A stretch of DNA of 64,000 nucleotides, taken from positions 24,443,661-24,507,660 of the forward strand of contig OX104127.1 in NCBI GenBank assembly GCA_944470555.2. Reading direction: 5' to 3'. Both the position numbers and the translations under genes were made by a program. The stretch is from Heterobilharzia americana (lineage: Eukaryota > Platyhelminthes > Trematoda > Strigeidida > Schistosomatidae). Below, in pieces: positions 34,001 to 44,322 of the stretch. The notes beneath the pieces were generated by a model. The model ran no database searches. It saw only the letters and a list, made by a program, of their open reading frames with translations, and had not been told where the DNA came from. Within the stretch, counting starts at the first letter, position 1. Each line of letters starts with the position of its first letter.

Positions 34001-35175
34001 GATGATGTGGCTTGATATTTTGCTTGCACGGGTGGACAGGAGCGTGATTCCGCGCCAGTTCTTGCAAAGACTGATGTCTCCCTTCTTCGGGAGTTTGACA
34101 AGGTAACCCTTCTTCCAGTCAATAGGCAGGTACCTTCCCTTGCTTCCAGACCTTCTGTAAGAGTGGTGTGAGCATGTCTGCTGTTGCCTCTGCGTCTGTT
34201 TTCAGTGCTTCTGGCTCCTGCTGCTTTCCTGCATTCCAGTAGATTTATGGTGTTCAGGACTTCCACTTTTGTTGGAGGATTTATGTTCACTTGTAGTTCA
34301 GCGGCTGTAGGTAGTATTAATGGACGAAGTTCAGGTGGTGGTTGATTCATGAGTTTCTTGAAGTGGTCGACCCATCGTTTCCTTTGCTTCTTTTCTTTGG
34401 TAATTTTATTTCCTTCATCATCTTTTATTGTTTTCGTGTGCGTTGATCTATTCCCGGATATTAACCTGGTTATATGATACATCATTGTCAGATATCTGTC
34501 TCTCCTAGCTGCAGCCTGTTCTGCTTCACTTGCCAGTATTTCGTGGAAGTGTCTTTCGTCTTTCCGTGCACTCTTCTTCGCCTCTTTGTTCAGTGTTTTA
34601 TGCATTGTGCCGAGTTCCTCTTGTCGTTGAGCATCCTTGCACTGGTTTATCTTCTGCTTCACCATCCTCCTCTCCTCTATCAGCTTCCAGGTATCCGTCG
34701 AGATCCATTCCTTGTCTTCTTTCTTCTTCCTTGCTGATACGGCTGTGCAGGTTCCTTTCCTTATCTCTTTCAAAGACTTTCAGTGTTCTTCCACACAAGT
34801 TTCTTCAGGGATGTTGCTCGATATCTCCCATTTCGTCTTGATGGCTGCCATGAAGATCTCCTTTGTACTTTCATCCTTCAGTTTCCGAGTGTTGTACTTG
34901 AACTGTGGTCTATCATCAGCTTTCTTGAAGGCTTTCAACTTGATTTGGAAGGTTCCTTGCACTAGATAGTGGTCTGAACCTACATCTGCTCCTCTTCTTG
35001 ACCTTGTGTCAAGTAGGCTGACTGCGTCTCCATTTTCTTGAGATTGAGATGAAGTCGATCTGATTTTTAGTGTATTCTGGTGTCTGGTGAAATCCATGTC
35101 GCTTTGTGGATATCGTTGTGCTTGAACACACTGCCTCCAATCACCAAATCGTTGAATGCGCAGAATTCTGCACAC
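33988..35175 (-). pseudogene. RTE endonuclease end, linker and RT entry
   Basis: Frame 34780-35175 ends the endonuclease with GADVGSDHYLVQGTFQIKLK (SDH motif). Frame 33988-34773 (261 residues, the longest in the window) is the Lys/Glu-rich linker: EEELGTMHKTLNKEAKKSAR-type coil, RYLTMMYHITRLISGNRSTH, KEKKQRKRWVDHFKKLMNQP and VEVLNTINLLECRKAAG. After KAAG the real RT reading moves to another frame, so the last 70 residues of this frame are nonsense. Confidence 0.85.
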
Positions 35176-35179
35176 AATT

Positions 35180-35662
35180 CTCCATTCTCGTTCATTTCAC
35201 TGAGTGCTTCTCGACCCATGGTTTGTTCTCTTCCTGTGTTGTCCCCTCCTCAGTTTCGCATTCATGTCGCCCATTAGAATTTTGATATCGCCAACTGACG
35301 TCTTGTCCAGTGTTGATTGAAGTTGTCTGTAGAAATCCTCTTTTTTCTCTTGCTCTGCATTATTTGTAGGTGCATAACATTGTATGATTGTGACCTTCCT
35401 TCCTTTTGAGTTGAACCTTGCTGTCATGATCCTGCAGGAGGAGATTGGTTCCCACTGCATGAGAGCCTTCGATGCTGGTGGGGACATCATGATAGCCACT
35501 CCAAAACTGTGTGCTCGTGGTTGTCGTCTGGGTGACAATATCGGAGTAGATTATTGATTCTCCAGTTGACAGCTTGGAGAGTCCACTCGCATTCCATCTG
35601 CTTTCGCAAATCCCAAGCACTTCAATGTGATACCATGCTTTAGATAAGTGAGATAGAGTCAT
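35180..35662 (-). pseudogene. RTE endonuclease domain
   Basis: Frame 35360-35662 has HIEVLGICESRWNASGLSKL and GESIIYSDIV. Frame 35197-35538 overlaps and continues with FGVAIMMSPPASKALMQWEP, KVTIIQCYAPTNNAEQEKKE, FYRQLQSTLDK and IKILMGDMNAKL. The E.RW, CYAPT and GD.NAK signatures are those of the endonuclease that nicks target DNA. A frameshift near 35500 separates the halves. Confidence 0.9.
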
Positions 35663-35690
35663 CCTTACAATTGAATAACTGAAACCTTAT

Positions 35691-36069
35691 TATAAGAGTG
35701 ATATTTCATTAGTTGTATACTCTATGAAGCGCAAACTAATAGTACGAATAGTTAAAGAAGAAATATGTGCGACCAATGATATACTTAAGCAGCAGAAGAG
35801 TATGAAATTAATGTAGGACAATAAAAAGATAGGTACTTAACGGGATTAAACTTTGAACAACAGATACATTGATTAATAATTCAAGGATGCCCATAGTTAA
35901 AGTTTCAGTAACTGAGCACAGCATGTAACAGAAAGCTGCATCCAGTGATTAGGAATACCAGTGGCTCATCTATAGTGAATAACATGAATACTTTGTCATT
36001 TTGAAGAACTGGATATCAAATACGAATTGAGCATTTATTTATGCTAAGACATCGAAATCACACACTAAT
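35691..36069. other. No gene seen
   Basis: AT-rich flank of the RTE element. No target-site duplication could be fixed by eye. Confidence 0.4.
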
Positions 36070-36330
36070 TGGTTACTGGAGAGTAAATAATTTTAATTTT
36101 TTGTAGTCCTCAGCACTGACTGAATTATATCTATCCTTTTGTGATATGGCCACCAAGGTAGGAAGCTGAGTATCACAGTCAACTTTGATGAATATCAGTT
36201 GGTTGAAGGCACTTGCCAGGAAATCCTGTTGGAAAAATGGTGCTTCTTGAGATTTAGGAAAACGGTTATCTACGCAAGCATTCAACAAATTCGCCTTGGA
36301 GCAATTCGTTATTAAAGAATATTATCTCAT
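36070..36330 (-). mobile_element. SINE-like family C, copy C5 (ribozyme part eroded)
   Basis: The minus strand carries AGGATTTCCTGGCAAGTGCC, TTCAACCAACTGATATTCAT, AAAGTTGACTGTGATACTCA and CTTCCTACCTTGGTGGCCAT, which match the tail of C2 and C3 and the start of C1. The ribozyme would lie around 36255-36310 and is only faintly recognisable (AGAAGCACC for AAGCACGAAACC). An open frame of 71 codons crosses the repeat and is not a gene. Confidence 0.7.
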
Positions 36331-37784
36331 TTGATTGTAAATTTATATCTTTGACATATTCACTGGGAATTTCGCATTATAAGCTACTCTGAACCCAAAA
36401 AAATTATTATCTGGAAAGATATGCGATTGCAGCGAAGAAAAAAATTTTTCTTTTTGACAATATCATTCTATTAGCTGTATATTCGTGAATAAGTGGTAAA
36501 AAAATACAGAACATTCTAAAGTAATTCCTGGCTATAGATCAATATAAACTACACCAGCGATTCGAAAATTCACATTATCATTGAACATTTAAAAGAAGTA
36601 TATACAACGTTTTTCTTCTCCATTGCCATCGTAAATTGTCGATCCACTATAAATAGGCCATATGTAACGTAGCTACTTTTGAGTAATAAGATTAACAGAA
36701 GTCTTCCTTTCAACTTTATTTATGTTTATTAACATTATGGGATTATTCATAAACAATTAAAATCAGTTTTTATCATGTTAGCAAATTATTGAGTAAGAAT
36801 AAAGAAAATCACTCTGACTGCTTCTTAGGAAACACTAGTCATGATCGTCGCTTCATTTGAGAAATGTATCGTCAAGTGAGGTCTCTTGGAGCGCTTGTTC
36901 CATGAACTGATCATTGAATGAAGAAGACATAAAAAGTGCATTGCTTAACTTCTTATTAGTAAACAGAGCTATAAGGCTGACAGCTGTACCTCTGAATATA
37001 TAATGAACTACATCAAGCCCTCCCAATGCTCTTACACCTGAGTCATATTTAGTCATAATTATCTACCTGAGTAACTTACCTATGTTTTAAGTATGACCTA
37101 CAGAAGAGTAAATTTAAACATTAAGGATCAAAAATGTTGATCCTAGTAGTTTATATCTTGTGAAATTTGGTATCAGAAAAAAGAACAAATTAATCTCAAT
37201 AATGATATCAGTTTTCATTGTGTTTTGCTTAAAAACAGGACATAACTATACTACATATAATAAAGCATACTGTACAGTGAGAACTCAAACTTCAGGTGTT
37301 GAATATCTTCTGTTGGTTTGAGCGTTTGCTTTTCACTTTGTAAATTTTCGTAGTGATCTTTTATTCAAGGTGCTTTGTATATACAAGCTGAATGAAAAAG
37401 CATGAGTCATAGAACCCTTTCTAGCATTCTAAACTGACTTTAAAGCTTGAAAGTAAGGTCTGATTACCATGTTTTTTCATTATTATTATTATTATCATCA
37501 ATCACTTACCGCATGTTTAATATCACATTATGTATGATGCGCTTTTGCTGCTGATAGAAATTCCATGGAGTGATAATATTCCAGTATCATGATTAGTTGT
37601 TGAAGCTGAAGTAACATAAATGTTACAACTAAATTCTCTCGAAGAAGTTGGTAGTTAGCTTACTTTCGCGTTTCTCAGTGTGGTTGTTTTGCTGGAAAAA
37701 CTGACCTGGATGAATCTACCTAGTATCGAATTAAGCATGGTGATCTGTTTCTTCTTTCAGCTTTTATTTACCTAAGCTCAATTC
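36331..37784. other. No gene assigned
   Basis: AT-rich. A minus-strand frame at 36853-37056 has a protein-like composition (VRALGGLDVVHYIFRGTAVS) but no family match, splice signals or neighbours, so it is left uncalled. Confidence 0.4.
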
Positions 37785-38440
37785 TTTTTGATGGTGATGA
37801 TGGTGGTGGAATGTATCGACATCTTCAGTTAATTGGGGAGTTGCATCAACCCGAATGGGATCTTTACTGACGAAATCTCAAGTCGAATTGAGAAAGACCA
37901 TTTAGCATCTACCAGTTTGCATCATGTGTAGTGCCTGCTTGTGAGATGTCTGACCATCTATCAAAAGACGATTATATTGAGCTGCAGTCTGCTCTATCCT
38001 GTTATAAACCTAGAAGACTTGGCCGATAAAAGTAGAAAACATGGAGAGATTACAGGATTTTGATCATGGATGTCATCTTAGCATTGTTCCCGTTTGGTGG
38101 AATCACTGTGTGAGGGATGTTGAGGTCAGGCGAAGTGAACTAAACAGAGACACAAGTCGATTAATGGGGTTGTGAACGTTTATCAACTGAGATGGCCTCG
38201 GCATGTACTGTGCATTTCTATTCACCGCCTACCTCAACGTACCCCGCTAGAGGGAGTTGGATTAGGTTGAAAGAGAGTTCTGTGTGGTCAGACTAAGACG
38301 TGGTACCAGTCAAAAGTAGACTGCCTGACTACGATCTCTGATATCACAAGAATAAGTGATTGGGGACTTTTGGAGAAATGGTTGAAAATTGGTCACAGAG
38401 GTGCAGATGTATTCACTCTCTGACATCTTCTGAAGCTTGA
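37785..38440 (+). pseudogene. SR2-like RTE 3' end fragment
   Basis: Plus-strand frames read GSCINPNGIFTDEISSRIEK and DHLASTSLHHV (family LGS.IS..G...DEIS.RI.KAR.AF.NLRHL), then KTWPIKVENMERLQDFDHGC (family ETWP.R.ED.RRL.VFDHRC), VWWNHCVRDVEVRRSEL and QTKTWYQSKVDCLT, ending GADVFTL before stops. This is the carboxy end of SR2-type elements. Several frameshifts are present and the 5' part is missing. Confidence 0.82.
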
Positions 38441-39069
38441 TAATTTATATTAACCATTATCTTCAAATTGTTTATTACCTAATACAACTGTGTCTACTTT
38501 GACATCATTTTTCTTCTATCCACCTATTCTTTGAATACTACTGTGAAGTGTGGTAACTTGAACCAATGTGCGAGGTTCTGCGTTGATTTTGTCCCTTTAG
38601 TCTTGTCTTTCTCCTGCTCTCAGAAATCTATCGTTGTTATGATGATCAACTACTGGAAGATTTTTGTAAAATCACTCCAGAGAATATATCCATTGTCTAA
38701 TCGTGAAATTGTTTATCGTTTTATTCGAATAATGTGACTGCCTGCCAAGACTGTCAGCGTCTCAACTTCCGTTCTTTATAGCTGGCGTGTTCTTTGTTTA
38801 TGAGTCACTATTTTAATCAAACTCTTCTGTGTACAGTTGGAGAGAAAGTAACAAACTGCAATGAATTTATAACATTCTGCATACTCAGCGTTTTCATTAC
38901 TCGTCTATTTTTTGTTCTTACAAATAAACAGACGTACGATATTTGTCTCCATTCATTAATCTGATACCAATAACTCTAAGCTTGACATAATGATAGCAAG
39001 AAACACTACTGTCAGTCGTTATCTCAGTATCTTCTTTTACGCATACACCATAATTTATCAAATGGAAGT
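38441..39069. other. No gene seen
   Basis: AT-rich. It contains the 3' flank of the SR2-like fragment and nothing else recognised. Confidence 0.45.
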
Positions 39070-39290
39070 GCGTCTAAAGTTGGTATGCATCACGAACTGG
39101 CATCTGTTAAAGGACCGTTGAAAATTTGGGACCACATAACAGCTGTTTCTTCCAAGTATGCGACTCCTCAGCATAATGCACTGGCAATACCTCCAGGGAT
39201 TGAACCCAGGACATTCAATTTCTTCAGTAATCTCTTTACCACTGGGTTACTGAGTCGCAGTTCTGTATCCCCGCCTTCTTGTTTCTTTCA
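39070..39290 (-). mobile_element. SINE-like family B, copy B2, with hammerhead core
   Basis: On the minus strand: a tRNA-like head with ACCCAGTGGTAAAGAGATTA (A-box-like) and CCTGGGTTCAATCCCTGG (B-box-like, 39188-39206), the ribozyme, then GTCCCAAATTTTCAACGGTC and CAGTTCGTGATGCATACCAA as the family tail. The layout is that of a Pol III-transcribed SINE. It faces B3 across a short gap. Confidence 0.85.
39128..39182 (-). ncRNA. Hammerhead ribozyme with both core strands intact (B2)
   Basis: CTGAGGA (39165-39171 on the minus strand) and GAAAC (39145-39149) are intact, with a stem III palindrome CAGCTG. The cleavage triplet reads GTT instead of GTC, still within the NUH rule. Stem II GTCGCATACTTGGAA has only two or three pairs and stem I (TTATG / ATGTGG) pairs poorly. 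Weak or no activity is expected. Confidence 0.72.
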
Positions 39291-39442
39291 GTTAAAGAAA
39301 CGGCATGACCTCTATCCAACGCCATCGATGAGTACTTGTTTTTACGCCTGGCTTGGTTTACTTCATTAGTAACGACTTCTCACTAGAGCTTTGGGAAGTC
39401 TCATTTAGAGGCTTGTCACTAGTAAGCACAGGACAGTAATTT

Positions 39443-39735
39443 AGGTTGGAGGTTTGTGGGGATTTATTGATCTTATGTCGGTATTCATCATGGGTTGACA
39501 TCAGTTGAGAAACCATTGCGAACCTAGTGGCTCGATGGTAAAGTTCTCACAGTAAAACCTGAAGGTCATGAGCTTGGTCCCTGTTGGGAACGTTGGTGCC
39601 TTCTACTGAGGAATCCCGTACTAGGACAAAATAGCTCTTCAGCGCTTCACTTTTTCAATAATTCTCCAACTGACATCAGTTTGTGGTGAATACTGAAGTG
39701 GAATCAATTAATCCCCAAAACCTTCCAAACAGAAG
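39443..39735 (+). mobile_element. SINE-like family B, copy B3, joined to an inverted B tail
   Basis: 39443-39517 is a family B tail in reverse (GGAGGTTTGTGGGGATTTAT ... TCATCATGGGTTGACATCAG). It is followed directly by a forward copy: tRNA-like head CTAGTGGCTCGATGGTAAAG with GGTCATGAGCTTGGTCC, ribozyme (39595-39650) and forward tail ending near 39735. Tail and inverted tail can pair, giving a stem of about 75 bp. Ribozyme: CTGAGGA intact (39606-39612), GAAA reads AAAA, cleavage triplet reads CTT. Confidence 0.8.
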
Positions 39736-39739
39736 TATT

Positions 39740-41290
39740 TTTCTTCACTTAGTAAATGCATTGCAAATTTTTTAAAAAGTCTAGATGAACAATGGAATGC
39801 AACAACAGTTCCTCATAAATCATAACCAACATCGTATAAACTTATCAGTAAAAATGTATCTTTTCATCAACAGGTGTACATACATACAATAAAGTTTTAT
39901 TTTTTGGAAAGAAAAACTATGACCCACATCTATTTTCACAATCATTTTTGGTGAATACCCAAATGGGATCTACTGCAATCACTATGTTCACCTTGTTAAA
40001 GTGCATATTTATAATCTAGTTCAATAATTACACATTAGATATTCACCGAAACGTGGGTTGTTGGTTAAGTATATGAAGGAAACTAAATTATTGTATACCT
40101 ATTAATTATACTGAAGTAATAAAACTTATAACACAATATGAAATACACAGATTTCAACATTCCATTACCTTTATTCCATTTCGTTGTGTTTTTTCTGTGT
40201 TTTGGTTAACAAAAGTAGCGAATCAGAAACAGCTATTCACAGAAAATTTTATACCTGATAATATGTCAATATTATGTTCGAAGTTCAAGCATATGCAGCA
40301 ATGAGTTAATGACTTACTACCTTAGAATTGTAATTCACTACCTTGTATATTTTATTATTACCCGTTGAAAGACGAATTTAATTGCAATCACATCCAGTTG
40401 GTACTGAGAAGCTCAAAAATCCTAGCTGTGGTTTACAGGTTGATGAGTAACGTTACAATTTCAACACCACCTGTTTGGAATGCATTCATCCACTGGACTG
40501 AATTGTGACAATGCATATTGCAATGAACAAAGACTTTTATTTGGACAGAAAATTGTTTAGACGCTTTGAATTATCTTCGGTCAAACAAATAATTCTATTT
40601 ACTGTATTGGTTCCCCAGCAGTTAAACGGAAGGATTCATGAAATAGTGTTCTGAGTAAAGTCATCTCCTTACTCGAAATAATAGTCACCTATCTGCAGCT
40701 TAGTTAATCAAGTGTAACCGCCTATTAGATAGACCTATGCATTCATAAACCACAGCTAAGATGTGTACTCAAACATAGAATGTTCTATTCTTTAATAGAC
40801 CATCGGTTAGAACAAATTGGTTGCATTATATATTCATAATCGCCAAACAGACTTGATAATACTTATTTAATTAAGTAGTATAATTTATAGTCGTAATGGA
40901 GTTACAAAGCTTTCATACGTTCAACATCTAATGGTTTGGAAAGAATATCCTCTAAACACCTTACAAAAGAGTATAAAAGGTTAAATGACTCATTTGAATT
41001 AAATAAGGTACACATTTGAATAAAGCTTTGTGCTGATTGACACTAACTAGCTACCACGTAACCGAAGCAAACAAGAACAGTAGTGACAGTAAAACCGAGA
41101 ATAAACTAAGTGCAGTAAGACGTGCTACTTCTCACTTATCTGATTAATTGGAACAAGTGACACTTCGTCATAATAATGATTATTATTTAGCAGGAAAGCT
41201 GTCTTCTGACCTCAGAATGTCTCCAATCAGCACCCAGTCATAACACCAGATTTAAACCACTTCTAAGCTGTGAGTGACTATATATATAAA
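39740..41290. other. No gene seen
   Basis: AT-rich. No protein or repeat family recognised before the left arm of the PLE inverted repeat. Confidence 0.5.
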
Positions 41291-41292
41291 CT

Positions 41293-41522
41293 CAACTGAA
41301 ACGATTTGTTGGTAGTATTAATGACACAACATACTTTAGTTGTCTAGAAATAAATGGAGATTTGAAATCCAGGATTAACAATAAGGTAGTGAGTGAGTCG
41401 ATCAAACATAGGATTAATAACCAGAAGTCCTAGTCAAATCAATGGTAATTTAGATCTGATGAAACAACATATTGTGGAGGTGTGAAGAGGAGAGTAGGAC
41501 AACAAATAGATGGGAGTGTAAA
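41293..41522 (+). repeat. Left arm of PLE inverted repeat
   Basis: Starts CAACTGAAACGATTTG and ends GGGAGTGTAAA. It is the reverse complement of 42605-42834. Outside the arms the sequences diverge at once (AGAAGC against GGATGC at the inner end). Confidence 0.95.
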
Positions 41523-41819
41523 AGAAGCAGGGGGGATTTGTTAGAGAACTAGTAGGTTATGTTATTATACGAATAACACTGGATGAAGCATAAATTGAGT
41601 GATCAGCGGTCAGTAAGTACTTAATCGATAGATGGTATAACCAGTTCTATCTGATATATTCATGAGTCATCTTGAACGGTCATGTCTGAACTCTGTGATC
41701 AGAGAAATGGCGTATAACTGCTGGCATATCGATGAAACTTCAATGTTTGTGATAATATGAATCCTGAGTTAAAGTTATTCGATATCTTCAGCCAAGCTTA
41801 TCTAAATAAGAATTTTACA

Positions 41820-42529
41820 ATGGAATGCGGAAATATGAACAGATTCAATTTTTTGGTTCTGTGTATAGGACGGAGATGTGATGGTACAGATAAGAAAACT
41901 ATCCACAGAAAAGACATATGGATTGGTCAGTACTTTTAGTACAATAGTGTCTGTTCTATCAGCTGTAAGCCTGGCTTAGTCAGGACGCCCTTCACTCAAA
42001 TAAGAGCGATATGTTTGAAAGACGACGGTAAGAGGAATTCAGTATTATTGACAAGATTCTTATCGACAATGGCTATCCGAAGAAATCCATCATGAAATGT
42101 GGGAAAGAATTTATTAAGAGGCCCAAACACCTAACTGTTGAGAGAAGCTTTTTGCCCTTCATCCAGCATTCAGAGGTGATGAGAAATCTGAGACATCTTC
42201 TCTGCTACTAGACTCATCTTAGTATGCTCACTAACACAATCGAAAGTAGAAAAATACCCAACTAAAACTTCAACTCAACTTGCGGAGTCAGGTACACGAG
42301 AGGGGCCAATGAAAGGGTGCCTACTGAATTTTATGAGCATATTCCGAGAAATCGGAGTCTCAAAAATTCAATGGACTTTACCAGCGGAATTGCCAAGCAC
42401 CTGATGGAATCAGGGCATCAGACAAATCTTTCTCAGTCCTTCAGGATAATCAACAAACAAAGAAAGTCATGTTTATTACGATTTGGGGAAGCTGTCGCCA
42501 TCAAATACTCAGAAAGAGACGGTAATTAA
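41820..42529 (+). pseudogene. PLE P3 RT thumb and GIY-YIG endonuclease remnant
   Basis: Plus-strand frames read HRKDIWIGQYF and YNSVCSISCKPGLVRTPFTQ (family YRK.T.TG.Y....S..P...K..L...L..R), then MKCGKEFIKRPKHLT. Frame 42317-42529 reads SGIAKHLMESGHQTNLSQSF, RIINKQRKSCLLRFGEAVAI and KYSERDGN before TAA (family S.I..HL...GH.......F.I........EA.AI). The GIY-YIG active-site half is unreadable. Confidence 0.78.
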
Positions 42530-42604
42530 CCCTTCTTTAACTTGTTAGCTGCATACAACATTTTACTTATATATGTCTGTAGTTTTTCTTTCTTGATTGC
42601 ATCC

Positions 42605-42834
42605 TTTACACTCCCATCTATTTGTTGTCCTACTCTCCTCTTCACACCTCCACAATATGTTGTTTCATCAGATCTAAATTACCATTGATTTGACTAGGAC
42701 TTCTGGTTATTAATCCTATGTTTGATCGACTCACTCACTACCTTATTGTTAATCCTGGATTTCAAATCTCCATTTATTTCTAGACAACTAAAGTATGTTG
42801 TGTCATTAATACTACCAACAAATCGTTTCAGTTG
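42605..42834 (-). repeat. Right arm of PLE inverted repeat
   Basis: Reverse complement of 41293-41522. It lies in the 3' non-coding part of the PLE. A 77-codon minus-strand frame here is a by-product. Confidence 0.95.
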
Positions 42835-43039
42835 TAGTGTGTTTGCAACTGATGAAAAGTTGTGAAATGAAATGAGTTTATTATATTCTACAAATGTCTT
42901 TGTCCTTTCATTGTTAAAACTGGTCAAAGGAACTAAACGTATGTATCATTAGCATAGGAGTAAAATTGGGGCACTATGGTCGATCGTACTTCCATCTTAG
43001 CCTGTTTATTGGGAATATCACACAGTTAAACAGTATCAT
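42835..43039. other. Tail of P3 and spacer
   Basis: Contains a small hairpin CAACT-GATGAAA-AGTTG (about 42847-42863) and AT-rich sequence. No gene. Confidence 0.4.
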
Positions 43040-43345
43040 TTACTGGATAACGTTTCGAAAAGAATTCACTGCCCATATTCATATCAGATAACTCCACAAC
43101 TTCTAGATAGACTTTTTATATTCTTAATTTTCTCTCCTTTTGTGTGATAACAAGGGTAGTGAAATTTTCCATATATATCTGAGACAGGTGCAGAATCATT
43201 TCGATTGCATGTATTTGGTGCTGATTCGATAAACAAAGATTCGGTTATCAATCTCTCCCTCCACCCAACTAAGTTAGTTTTCAACACTGTCGCCCTATCT
43301 CACCCTACTGTGTGATTGTGTGTTATCACATGCAGAGCTATGTAT
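43040..43345 (-). pseudogene. PLE fragment P4 (C-terminal end and 3' tail)
   Basis: The minus-strand frame 43084-43287 reads LVGWRERLITESLFIESAPN, TCNRNDSAPVSDIYGKFHYP and then KGEKIKNIKS. This matches the end of PLE P2 (EIEY..FCLSNQHPTHVIG) and P5 (GRKERLISQSVHRISTKYVQ), so it is the PLE C-terminus. The tail downstream shares a CGAAACGTTATCC-like block with P6. Confidence 0.72.
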
Positions 43346-43494
43346 GTTCTAAATGCATAAAATATTTAATGGCAGTTGAGTATTTTACAGATATCAGGGT
43401 CAAAATTTGACCCCGTCGTGTTGAATAGGTTGAGCACTGTGACAATGGATTACAAATCACAAGCATTTTTGGTAAATCCCGATCAGTCATCACC

Positions 43495-43810
43495 CAGTAT
43501 ACATACTAGTGTGTCAATCCACAGTTATCTCAAATAGTCAAAATGATAATCAGTATAATGCTTCACCTATCTATTTCACTTAGATTTCAATTGGGATCAG
43601 AAGTCTTAACTACACAGCCAATGTGAATACGACCAAGTGCTAATAACCCATCATGAATTCACATGGTAGTTGGGCATAGCTGTTTGTGATTGAAATGAAA
43701 TAAAAATGTAATCAGCAGTCGGGCAACTAAGCTGAGTTGGTAAAGCATCGGGTGGGGAACCCGTTTGTCGCTGATTCGAATCCGACCGCGGTCCAAATTT
43801 TCATTTCATA
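43495..43810 (+). mobile_element. tRNA-derived SINE family D, copy D1
   Basis: A body of about 220 bp is followed by a tRNA-like sequence (about 43720-43794) with A-box-like AAGCTGAGTTGGTAAAGCAT and B-box-like GATTCGAATCC, then CCAAATTTTCATTTCA. The acceptor stem does not pair properly, so it is not a tRNA gene. The body is about 94% identical by eye to the reverse complement of 47575-47815. Confidence 0.8.
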
Positions 43811-44259
43811 CTTGATATTAGAAATTATTGGAAGGATCCTTCATCTGGTCTTCCCCTATTGATTTGCAACTTTCTGAAACGTTCCACAGTAAACTCGTCC
43901 AGTTACCAACAGCCTAGATTTAACCATGTACGAAAACCCAACTACAATAAATGATTTAAGGCTTCTGGACGGTCATAATAGCAGCGAAAATCTGAACAAA
44001 CAACTAAATCTAAGAAATAAACTCACCTAGTGACTCAAATACTTCACCTCATTTGACTCCGTTTTATAGAAGACAATTAACAGTCAACATACCTCCTTGA
44101 TAATGTTGTATGCTTCAATGTGAATCGCATGTGCAAAACTCCATCACCATTGAATATTGGTCCTTCAGATGTTTATTTCTTTGTACAGCAACAACTAAGT
44201 CTGATGGAAAACGTCTTTATTGCTGAGCAAGGTCACACTACGAGTGGGAAATGCGAAGA

Positions 44260-44260
<1 letters not shown>
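43811..44260. other. No gene seen
   Basis: AT-rich with no recognised features before the AT microsatellite. Confidence 0.45.

Positions 44261-44320
<60 letters not shown>
44261..44320. repeat. (AT)n microsatellite
   Basis: About 60 bases of pure TA repeat. Confidence 0.98.

Positions 44321-44322
<2 letters not shown>

Larger units (their letters stand above)
32690..35690 (-). mobile_element. RTE-clade non-LTR retrotransposon, nearly full length, inactive
   Basis: About 3 kb on the minus strand, clearly less AT-rich than its flanks. Endonuclease (35180-35662), linker (34000-35175), RT (33240-34260) and C-terminal domain (32785-33222) follow in order, ending in a 3' tail with AATAATAAGAAAATAATAAT at about 32685-32705. 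It is a different lineage from the SR2-like copies. At least six frame changes interrupt the single expected ORF. Its 3' end recurs at 57530-57790. Confidence 0.9.
41293..42834 (+). mobile_element. PLE copy P3 bounded by 230-bp inverted repeats
   Basis: 41293-41522 and 42605-42834 are reverse complements without a mismatch that I can see (230 bp each). The 1082-bp interior holds the 3' half of a Penelope-like ORF (about 41820-42529, +). PLEs are known to carry pseudo-LTRs in direct or inverted orientation, so this is a 5'-truncated PLE in inverted-repeat form. The identity of the arms against the decayed interior is striking. Confidence 0.85.

Noticed and set aside
33834..34969. Plus-strand ORFs across the RTE element
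   Set aside because: Antisense shadows of the RTE coding sequence on the minus strand.
36073..36288. 71-codon minus-strand ORF as a gene
   Set aside because: It lies inside SINE family C copy C5.
41456..41490. Hammerhead core (CTGATGA) in the PLE inverted-repeat arm
   Set aside because: CTGATGA and a small ACAA/TTGT hairpin occur, but no GAAA follows (GGAGG instead).
42845..42870. Hammerhead in the PLE P3 tail (ACTGATGA ... GTGAAATG)
   Set aside because: The CTGATGA core would lie in the loop of a CAACT/AGTTG hairpin, so a hammerhead fold is not supported.
43720..43794. tRNA gene on the plus strand
   Set aside because: Boxes are present, but the acceptor ends do not pair and the loop before GGG lacks the invariant T; it is the head of SINE D1.
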